From contig NW_014577426.1 of assembly GCF_000485595.1 (NCBI RefSeq), positions 224,788 to 264,524 of the forward strand: 39,737 nt of DNA, in the 5' to 3' direction. Of the stretch, positions 31,904 through 39,737 are shown piece by piece (positions within the stretch are counted from its first letter, which is position 1; each line of letters opens with the position of its first letter). The notes beneath the pieces were generated by a model that was not told where the DNA came from, ran no database searches, and saw only the letters and a program-made list of their open reading frames with translations. The stretch is from Priapulus caudatus (Eukaryota; Priapulida; Priapulimorpha; Priapulimorphida; Priapulidae). The position numbers and the translations under genes are program-made.

Positions 31904-32950
31904 CTGGGAATATATCAAACGAATTAATCATGCAACTGTGTTCAACAGCAAAGCACGCTGACGGACAGAAAATTAGACAGACAACCAGCAAGGCAAAGAG
32001 ACAGAAAGAAAGTACACAGACGGTCATAGGGAAAAGCGGACGGGCGGATAGATGGACGAATAGACATATAGGGGCGTTGTAGATCTGAACAAACAGACAG
32101 ACATGGCGACACGACAAAAGAGAGATAAGTAAAAAAAGAAAGAGAGTGTGAGAGAAGCAGAGATAGGAACACACACACACACATGCCACGAACGAACACA
32201 CACGCGCACGCGCAACACGCACACGCAACGCCACGACACGCACACGCACACGCACACGACACACGCACTACGCGCACGCACACGCGCACAGCGCACGCAC
32301 ACGCCCACGCACACGACAAACACGACCTCTCCACACACACACACACCAACACACACACAGAGAGAGAGAGAGAGAGAGGAGAGAAGAGAGAGAGAGAGAG
32401 ATGAGAGAGAGAGAGAGGGAGAGAGAATGAGAGAGAGAGAGAGAGGAGAGAGGAGAGAGGAGAGAGAGAAGAGAGTAGAGAGGAGAGAGAGTGAGAGAGA
32501 GAGGAGAGAGAGAGAGCGAGGAGAGAGAGAGAGAGAGAGAGTAGAGAGAGAGAGAGATGAGAGGGGAGAGAGGAGAGAGAGCGAGAGAGAGAAGAGAGAG
32601 AGAGAGAAGAGAGCAGAGATGAGAGAGAGTAGAGCGAGAGAGAGAGAGAGAGAGAGAGTATGTGACGTGAAGGAGTGCGCTCAAGTGAGGGAGTACCTGC
32701 AAAGAGGTGACAAGAAGGGGGAAGACGGGAACCTTGTTTAGTAGTGAACGTTGTCGTTATACCAATCTTAACGCATCACTATTTCAATCATATTCAGCAT
32801 GTTCGAATAACAGTGAATTGATTTATTCACGTCTCTCTTCGTCGTGCATCTGACCTAGTTTGTTTATCATTTCTAATTCGCTGTAAAATATAAACCGCAA
32901 GCAACAAAACAAGTAATTACAATGGCTTGGAAATAGAGGGCAGCACTTAC
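31904..32950 (-). other. Family B gene 1, intron between signal exon and main exon
   Basis: A 1047-bp phase-0 intron with donor GTAAGTGC and acceptor TATTCCCAG. It holds a CA/CG tract (32170-32360) and a long GA tract (32360-32660) on the plus strand, so the transcript would carry long UC and UG runs. Confidence 0.6.
32170..32660. repeat. (AC)n/(CG) then (GA)n microsatellite, B1
   Basis: CACACGCAC-type sequence followed by 300 bp of GAGAGA with scattered T or C. Arg/Glu frames on plus and Ser/Leu frames on minus are artefacts. Partner at 37830-38350. Confidence 0.93.
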
Positions 32951-32998
32951 CGTTGCTACAAGAGTAAAGGCAATCACTGCTAAGTTTAGAAAATCCAT
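32951..32998 (-). CDS. Family B gene 1, signal-peptide exon (coding part)
   Basis: Exon bounded by acceptor TTGTGTTTCAG and donor GTAAGTGC on the minus strand. A 21-nt leader is followed by ATG and MDFLNLAVIAFTLVAT, an almost textbook hydrophobic secretion signal, ending on a full codon. Joined to the main exon it gives ...TLVAT-VQSSGYPPC, with cleavage expected around the junction. The layout is the same as the family-A signal exon although the sequences are unrelated. Confidence 0.8.
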
Positions 32999-33463
32999 TC
33001 TCAAAACTTGTGTACGCCTCTGAAACACAAATACTAACCTCATTTTTTGCAATCAGAAAGAGAAAGATCTAGGTTAAAACGCGCAAACCGCACGATATGA
33101 CGAAAAGTCACATGAATAGCATCGCAAACTGGTAAAATTAATTATTATATATATACTAATTAAATATAATTATTCCAAGATGATCGAGCCTTGTTAGTTA
33201 CTATCGCACATACGTGCAGGAAATTCGCGGTTGCGCTGCCAGCGATCAAGCGTGTGAGTAAGAACTATACAATGTCGAATATTAAAGGAATTACCTAGCT
33301 ATTTAAATAGATATCGATCAATACTTTATAAACTACTTACCGACTATAACACTAAGTCTTATATTATGCGAGATAATTCCATGTACAGCGATGATGTTGC
33401 ACTTCGACTAGTCAAACAATAATATTCCCGGCTCGGAGTACGCACCACTCTCACCGCTCCCTT

Positions 33464-33469
<6 letters not shown>

Positions 33470-33510
<41 letters not shown>

Positions 33511-33592
33511 CTTTCTCTCTCTTCGCTCTCTCTCTCTCTCTTTCTCTCTCTTTCTTCTCTCTCTCTCTCTCCTCTCTTTCTTTCTCTCACCC
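33470..33592. repeat. (TC)n microsatellite in leader intron, B1
   Basis: TC run with CTTT interruptions. The partner at 39120-39245 is much more degenerate. Confidence 0.93.
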
Positions 33593-33882
33593 CCTCAATC
33601 TCTCTCTGTGTGTCTCAGGTAACAACGCCACACCCACTATTTACAATACAACACCGATTGTATAAATGCATTACAAAGAATAATTGCATACTAAAGACAT
33701 TTACAAACGATATCAGAACCAAGACGCTCCTGTACGTTTATAACGATGTCATGCTGGTATCAAAGTTATTCTCTATTGGAGGTAATGCACGGAGGAATCT
33801 ATGATAGTACTAACCTTATAAGCGATTGTTCACGATCTATCGGTGATGTGAGATGCTATGGCAACGGGACGAGCGTCACTAC

Positions 33883-33920
33883 TGATGTTCTTGCAGGACG
33901 ATTGGCGCCGTTTTATACGT
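33883..33920 (-). promoter_or_regulatory. TATA box plus initiator candidate, family B gene 1
   Basis: Minus strand reads ACGTATAAAACGGCGCC (TATAAAA at 33917-33911), and 34 nt downstream comes ATCAGTAG, an initiator-like TCAGT with its A at 33883. The copy-2 region (39650-39668) keeps a TATA-like word but altered. Plus-strand reading of the same area gives a 106-codon frame that I do not favour. Confidence 0.4.
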
Positions 33921-34075
33921 CCAAAGCAGATTTTGTTGACGCGGTTCCCGTGCGGATGCTGGCAAAGATAGTTTGCTTGACCCCACTTGTTGTACCTGGC
34001 GTGGCGACGGACTCGCCATTCTCAAAACACTCTCACTTTCCATTCAAGTTCAGTTCCGCGCGATGATAGGTGGGG

Positions 34076-34240
34076 TCTGTGGGTGTGTGTGTGTGTGTGG
34101 GCATGTGTGGTGTGTGTGTGTGGTTGTGTGTGTGGTGTGTTGTGTGTGGTGTGTTTGTAGTGTGGCTGTTGCGTGCCGTGCCGTTGCTGCGCTGCGCGTG
34201 TGTGTGTATGGGGTGTGGTGTGTGTGTGTCGTTGTGTTTG
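34076..34240. repeat. TG-rich microsatellite
   Basis: Imperfect (TG)n beyond the family-B promoter. Frames in it are artefacts. Confidence 0.88.
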
Positions 34241-34489
34241 AGCAACAGTCGCTGCCTTATATGAATGACCATCATGTGGGTCAGTATCTGACAATACTAG
34301 TGCGATATATTTGAGTGAAAGGCAGATGTCCTGATCCGATCTAGAGCATTTGGTTCAGTGAAAGTTAGCCGCTGATGGATATCATGAGTACTTGTAAGGA
34401 CGTGCATGTATGGCACACGAACTAGGGCGGTGGTTTGAAGCGCGCGCACCGCGTGTTTGTGTTTGGTCGTACGCGCGCTCGTGCCATTT

Positions 34490-35115
34490 GTGCGCGCGTA
34501 CGGTCATGCGTGTGCGCGCGTATACGGTCATGCGTGTGCGCGCGTACGGTCTCGCGCCCTCGCTGCTGCGCGCGTATACGGTCATGGTTGTGCGCGTCCG
34601 TCATGCAGGCGGTACGGTCATGCGGTGTGCGCGCGTACGCCTCGTCATCGCGTGTGCGCGTGTACGGTCATGGCGTGGTCGCGCGTACGCGTATGCGTGT
34701 GCGCGCGTATACGGTCATGCGTGTCGGCGTCGGTCATGCGTGTGCGCGCGTACGGTCACTGCGTTCGCGCTAATCTCATGCGTGTGCGGCGTACGGTCAG
34801 TGCGTTCGTGCGCGCGTATACGGCTCATGCGTCGGTGGCGCGCGTACGTCATGCGTGGTGGCGCGCGTATATCGTCATGCGTGTGCGCGCGAGTCGCGTC
34901 ATGGTGTGCTGCGGCGTACGGTCATGGCTCGTTGCGCGCGCGTACGGCGTCATAGCGTGGTGCGCGCCGTACGGTCATGCGTTGGTGCGGCGCCGTATAC
35001 GCGTCATGCTGTGTAGCGCCCGCGCTACGCGTTCGATGGCGTGTGCGCGCGATACAGGTAATGCGTGTGCACGCGCGTACGGCCATGCGTGTGCGCGCGT
35101 ATACGGTCATGCGCA
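34490..35115. repeat. CpG-rich 22-24-bp minisatellite, about 25 units
   Basis: Degenerate tandem units built from GTGCGCGCG, CGTATACGGTCATGC or CGTACGGTCATGC. Period alternates between about 22 (CGTACGG) and 24 (CGTATACGG). Very CpG-dense with palindromes CGTACG and CGTATACG and alternating purine-pyrimidine runs. Frames are Ala/Arg/Val-rich artefacts. Confidence 0.88.
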
Positions 35116-35857
35116 ACGACAACCGCTAAAACTCCACAAAGTCCCTCACAATTCTTTACCTATTCCGCGCGTTACAGCTATTCGCAGTAGGTTTTTTAAT
35201 GCCAGAGATCTACATCAACCGTACACAAATCGCATTCTGATTACTTCACCGATATCGTTTGTCCACATTGTCATCAGTTTTGATATAGATCACCTTGCCC
35301 TATATAGCAGATAAACAGAGCAAAAACCATGTCGGTGGATATGCTACTATAGTAACGGGTGCCAACGCGCGTACGTACGTCACTGCACGCTAGCTTACTA
35401 ACGCCCCGTAGCCGCCGCTAGGGGCGCACGAGTCAGTCTGTGACCGACCGGCAGCTAGATAAATTCTTGATCCACAAACAAGATAAACTCTCAACCGGAT
35501 CTCGAACACAACGGAGCGTTAAAATGTACAGCGTTATTTTTATTTACGTGCGCTAGATCCCTAGTTACCCACATTTCGCCCTTGCCGTGAAAACGTGTGA
35601 AGATTCGTGGACATTGGCCTTCGCCTATTAACCGATACACTGACCGGCGGTCAGCCAGCTGAGACGGAACACAGCGAAGCACATTCATGTTTCTTACTCC
35701 TCTTCAAACTTCCTTGATACTTTTACAATAGTCAGTGTATATGCTAATTACATACTCATATATTATTATTGTTGTTAATTGTTGTTTATTATTATTGTTA
35801 AACCAAGATGGTGACGGCACTGAAGATTATCATATTTGTATAATAATTATTCAATGA
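35116..35857. other. Single-copy spacer between B copies
   Basis: No supported gene. A 65-codon minus frame at 35491-35688 has ordinary composition and a near-palindrome CTGACCGCCGGTCAG (about 35640-35654). I see no family match or splice support on both sides. Confidence 0.35.
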
Positions 35858-36670
35858 CGTGACCATCTTAATTTTGATGCGTCTTTAACTACTCACACAA
35901 ACTGAGTTCAGCAACTTATTCTCTATTACTATAGCTATATGTGTTTAGTGCAAAGAATTGTTAGTGTCAAACTCTCTGTGTGTTTATCACTGCACGTATG
36001 ATTCCGGTTACATCATGGCCGCTGTATTACGTTCGGTAACAGTTGACGTGTGGTCTGCTGAACTGCTTTTCTTGCTTCGGAAGTGTCTGCGCTCAGCTAG
36101 AATTAATGCGCGTAGACAATAAAACTCCTAATTCAACTAATCTTATTAATTGGGTAGGAATTATGGCAGATACAACTATAAAATGGTTATCAATTTTAAT
36201 TTGCCGATAGAACAGCTTGTACTTAAGCTCTTATGCTTTACATATGCGCGTGATAACAACACTTAGTATACAATAAACAATTTTCAACTAAGTGCAATTA
36301 TGTACAAATGTTCAACAAAACGGTGGCTAACGAGGTTTAACAGTAAATACCATCAGAAGCCTTTATACTAGTGTAGCGTTGTTAGCTTTCCATAGATAGA
36401 ACAAACAACTTTTAAACGTCAGACAACTTCCGACAATAAAAAATGGAGATTTATACATTATCAACAATGAAACTATTAATGCAGTCCTCTCTAGTTTCAC
36501 TTCCACAATCATCATTACAAAATTCAGAAAGCTAATCTGTAAACCTTTATAATGTCTTTAAATTAACTACTATTACATTAACAATTGGATATCTTCGTGG
36601 AAATTCATAGAAACCCATATTCACTACTTGCACGTTGAGTTGATTTATGCTATCACATTATTTAGTGAAC

Positions 36671-37570
36671 TTAGTGAACACTGTTGCCAATGTTATTGTA
36701 ACCAGTGTTACCAATGTTGTTGTATCCAGTGTTGCCGGTGTTACTGTAACCAGTGTTGCCAATGTTATTGTATCCAGTGTTGCCGTTGTTGCTGTAACCA
36801 GTGTTGCCAATGTTGCTGTAACCAGTGTTGCCAATGTTATTGTATCCAGTGTTGCCGTTGTTGCCGGTTACCTGAACCAATGTTCGGGTTGCTATAACAG
36901 GTTCGCCAATAGGGTGTATCACCAGTGTGCCGGGTTACCGAACCAGTGTTGCCGGTGTTGCATATACAGCTGCCCAATATGTTGTAACCAGTGGCTGCGG
37001 GTGCCATAACCCAGCCATCACCTCGCTCTGTTGAAACGCGGGTGGCCAGGTTTGGCACCATAACCTAATGTTGGAATTGCTAACACGTTGGAACTGCCAT
37101 ATCCGGGTTGAAGCCAAATCCTGTTGGAATTGTCCTATAACCGGTGTGCCAGCTGTACCCGTAACCCGGCCGTTAACATTTCCGTATCCAGAATGCCTCG
37201 GTAACGCCTCATAACCCGTGTTGAACATTGCCAAGTCCACTGGCCATATCCAATTCGCCCTGTAGCCAGAGTTCGCCACTAGGCCACGTTGCATATCCCA
37301 GAGGCCGTAACCGAAGCCATAGTCTCTGTTGCCATATCCACGCATACGCGCCGTCCATAGCCGGCCGCCATAGCCGCCGCCGCCGGACCGCGCACCGTAC
37401 GCCCGCCCGCCGTAGGCCGCCATACCTCCCACCATATCCACCATACCGCCATACTCGTAGTCAGCGTATACTGATATGCAGAATAGACGCCCTTACATGA
37501 CCTATCCGACGAGGACTGGTGGACGTATGGGTTACGAATCCCCATTGGCCAATATCACTCTTGACTGAAC
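36671..37570 (-). pseudogene. Family B gene 2, main exon, frame-broken in this assembly
   Basis: Acceptor TTTTCCAG then GTTCAGTCAAG as in gene 1. The C-terminal 60 or so codons are clean and show the repeat best: GNTGYNNI, GNTGYSNI, GNTGYSNN, GNTGYSNT units ending GNSVH and TAA at 36671. The middle still shows YGGRAYGARSGGGGYGG and HSGYGNVN but in several frames. The stretch linking the two parts contains multiple shifts. Whether this is a true pseudogene or consensus error cannot be decided here. Confidence 0.6.
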
Positions 37571-37829
37571 CTGGAAAATCATCAGAGCGAATCAACATGC
37601 AACGTTCACAGCAAAGGCACGCTGACGGAGCCGCAAAATGAGACAACCAACCAGCAAGCAAAGAGACAGAAAAGAAAGTCACACAGACGTCAGAGGGAAA
37701 AGGCGAGCGGCGATAGAAGACGAAAGGACCATAAGGCGTGAGCTGAACAAACCAGACACACATGGCGCGACACGAACAAATAAAGAGATAAGTAAAAAAA
37801 AAAAAGAGATGTGAGAGAAGCAGAGATAG

Positions 37830-38350
37830 GGAACACACACACCACATGCCCGAACACCACACACGCGCGACCGGAGGCGCACACGCACCACGCACCACGG
37901 CACGACGCACACGTACACGTGCGACCACGCAGCACCACGCACACCACTCCACCCGGGCAGGCGCACGACAAAGGCGCGCACGCCCACGGCGCAACTCGCG
38001 GCCTCACGCACACGCCCACACAACGCACAAAACACACGCTCCATCACACACACACACACACACAAGGCACAGAAGAGCCCGAGAGAGAGAGAGAGAAGAA
38101 GAGAGAGAGAGAGAGAGATAAAGGAGAGAGGGGGAGAGAGAGAGAGAGAAGAGAGAGAGAGACAGAGAGATGAGAGAGAGAGAGAGAGGAGAGAGTGACG
38201 AAAGAGATAGAGACGACGGAGAAGAGAGGAGAGAGAGAGAGAGAGCGCGAGAGAGAGAGAGGGCAGAAAGAGAGAGCGGGAGAGAGAAGAGAGAGATAGA
38301 AAAGTAGAGAGAGAGAGAGAGAGCGAAGAAGAGGGGGGGAGAGAGAGAAG
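37830..38350. repeat. (AC)n/(GA)n tract, B2
   Basis: Partner of 32170-32660, more degenerate. Confidence 0.9.
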
Positions 38351-38628
38351 AGTAGTGACGTAAGCACTGCGCTAAGTGAGGGAGTACTGCAAAGCGTGAC
38401 AAGAAGGGGAAATCGCGCGAACCATTTGTTTAGTAGTGACGTTCGTTAATGCCCCCCATCTGTAACGCACACTAGCAATCAATCAGCATGTTCGAAACAG
38501 TGAATGATATTCAACGTCCTCTCGGTCATCTGACCGCTAGTGTTATCATTCAATCCTGAAAATAAAACGCGCAAGCAACAAAACAAAGTTAAACAGATGG
38601 CTTGGAAATAGAGGGGCACACTACGGCG

Positions 38629-38695
38629 TGCTACAATAGTCAAAGGCAAGTCACTGCAATTAGAATATCCAATTCACACAACTTTTACGGCCAGC
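38629..38695 (-). pseudogene. Family B gene 2, degenerate signal-peptide exon
   Basis: The place of the ATG reads AATTGGATATTC instead of GAATGGATTTTC, and the donor reads GCCGTAGTG instead of ACGGTAAGTG. The acceptor GTGTTTCAG is kept. Both the start codon and the donor are disrupted by one- or two-base changes, so as assembled the copy could not make the same secreted product. Confidence 0.5.
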
Positions 38696-39119
38696 CTGAA
38701 ACACAAATCACTAACCTCATGTTGCAATAGAAGAGACAAAGATATTAGGTAAAACGCGCAAACCCGCACGATATCACGAAAAATCACCAAGAATAGCATC
38801 GCAAACTGTAAAATTAATTAACATAAGTACTAAGAATATAATTATCCAAGATACCGAGCTTTGTAGTTAGCACGCATACGTAAGAAATTCGCGTGCTGCT
38901 GCCAGCATCAAGCGTGAGTAAGAACTAGACAATGTCGCGAATATAAAGAATACCTAGCTATAAATAGATATCGATCAAATACGTATAAACACTTACCCGG
39001 ACTATACACAAGTCTATATTACGAGATATCATGTAAACAAGACAGCGATAGTTGCAGCTTAGCGACTGATCAAAAACAAAATTCCCCGGCCGGAGTACGC
39101 ACACCACCTCAGCCGACCC

Positions 39120-39245
39120 ACCGCCTCGCTCCCCCCCCCTCGTCGCCTGCCTCTTCTCTCTCTTCTCGCTCTCGCGCGTCTTTCCTCTCCCACGCGCCCT
39201 CGTCCTCTCTTCGTTCTCTCTCTTCCCTTGCCGCCCTCTCCCTCT
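39120..39245. repeat. Degenerate (TC)n tract, B2
   Basis: CT-rich sequence with many C and G interruptions, partner of the clean TC run at 33470-33592. Confidence 0.75.
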
Positions 39246-39737
39246 CCTTTCCGTCACCCTCATCCCTCCTCGTGTGCACAGGTTACAACCCACACCCAAC
39301 GCATTTACAATAACAAAGTACACCCGCGCAGATAAATCATTACTGAAGAAAATGCACGCATGACAAAAGGCATTTACACGCAGACGGACCGAAAACCAAA
39401 GCGCTCCTGTACTTGACTAACCGATGTCATTGGTACAAAGTTATTGCTCGTCGCTGATTTGAGGTAATGGCCGACGCCGGCAGGAGATCTATCGGAGGAT
39501 AGTACAACGCGTTATAACAGCGATCGGGAGTTTGTTCACGAGAGCGAATAATCTCTGTGATTAGAGCGCGCATGGGCAAACGACCGAGCGCAAACAACTA
39601 TTGACTGGATGCTGGTCGTGCTTCCCTTGCAGGACGGGCAATGGCGCCGGCCGTATAAAATATACGGTACCACACGAGACAGATTGTTAACACGCGGGTT
39701 TCCCGGCGGGGCATGGCGCAGAAGGATAGTCTTGACA

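Larger units (their letters stand above)
31040..33883 (-). other. Family B gene 1, inferred gene span
   Basis: Proposed order on the minus strand: TATA box (33911-33917), start near 33883, leader exon to donor AAG|GTTAGT at 33815, leader intron with a TC tract, signal exon (32951-33019), 1-kb intron with CA and GA tracts, main exon, AATAAA. The leader exon is the weakest part. Confidence 0.45.
30225..34064. repeat. Tandem duplication B, copy 1
   Basis: Collinear with 35858-39737, spacing about 5.6 kb. Shared landmarks: GATGCGTCTTTAACTACTCA (30246 and 35877), GGTGGCTAACGAGGTTTAAC (30681 and 36322), the family-B exons, the GA/CA intron tract, the TC-rich leader intron and the TATA region. The centre (30430-30540 against 35960-36170) is dissimilar. 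The copy at the right is truncated by the window end. Confidence 0.9.
35858..39737. repeat. Tandem duplication B, copy 2 (continues past window)
   Basis: Partner of 30225-34064. It is much richer in one-base indels than copy 1, including in the C-rich and GA-rich tracts. Its end at the window edge corresponds to about 33980 in copy 1. Confidence 0.88.

Noticed and set aside
33746-34066. 106-codon plus-strand frame with a TTGCAG acceptor-like word at 33896
   Set aside because: Ordinary-looking composition, but not kept open in copy B2, and it overlaps the minus-strand TATA region. It is not impossible as an exon, but evidence is too thin.
35491-35688. 65-codon minus-strand frame between B copies
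   Set aside because: Amino-acid usage is plausible, but there is no paired copy, no recognisable family and no matching splice pair.
36647-37009. Plus-strand Val/Asn or Cys/Gln repeat frames opposite the family-B octad repeats
   Set aside because: Antisense of the 24-bp coding repeat; the minus frame ends at a conserved stop and is linked to a signal exon.

Overview
This window looks like animal nuclear DNA rather than bacterial or viral DNA. It is very rich in microsatellites ((TG)n, (TATC)n, (TC)n, (GA)n, (TA)n, (CTG/CTA)n) and minisatellites, and it carries GT-AG splice signals, MITE-like inverted repeats and a short TTAGGG-type telomeric motif. Genes are few and split into small exons. 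The recognisable products are secreted Gly/Tyr/Asn/His-rich proteins of the kind used in invertebrate extracellular matrices (shell, cuticle, tube or adhesive). A lophotrochozoan such as a mollusc or annelid is a reasonable guess, but the sequence does not prove it.

Layout. 1-3900: AT-rich edge, then about 3.5 kb of strongly T-depleted low-complexity DNA. 4060-24700: a mosaic of three duplicated blocks, here called P, Q and R, in the order P1 (4060-7640), Q1 (7640-11990), P2 (12010-15186), a 25-N gap, R1 (15212-17640), Q2 (about 17660-22260), R2 (22264-24700). Read on the minus strand, R plus Q carries one gene (family A): a signal-peptide exon in R, a second exon at the end of R and a Gly/His/Tyr-rich last exon in Q. 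Copy A2 has R2 directly joined to Q2. In copy A1 the P2 block lies between R1 and Q1 and enlarges intron 2. 24700-30220: single-copy DNA with a CTG/CTA triplet tract, a short open frame resembling half of a CARD-type helical domain, a 10-bp satellite, a 479-N gap flanked by an exact duplicate, and TG/TC tracts. 30225-39737: a second tandem duplication with about 5.6 kb spacing. Each copy holds a minus-strand gene (family B) with a TATA box, a signal-peptide exon, an intron full of CA/GA repeats and a last exon encoding Gly/Tyr-rich then Asn/Gly/Tyr-rich repeats. A CpG-rich minisatellite lies between the two B copies.

The two families are unrelated in sequence but share an architecture: a 5' leader intron ending in TTTCAG, exactly 21 nt of leader, an exon coding only the signal peptide, a phase-0 donor GTAAGT, then low-complexity secreted modules. 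Both are on the minus strand and both are tandemly duplicated, so the window may be part of a cluster of secreted structural-protein genes.

Caution: paired copies differ mainly by scattered single-base insertions and deletions in coding and non-coding DNA alike. That suggests poorly polished long-read consensus as much as real decay, so several frameshifts described here may not exist in the organism.
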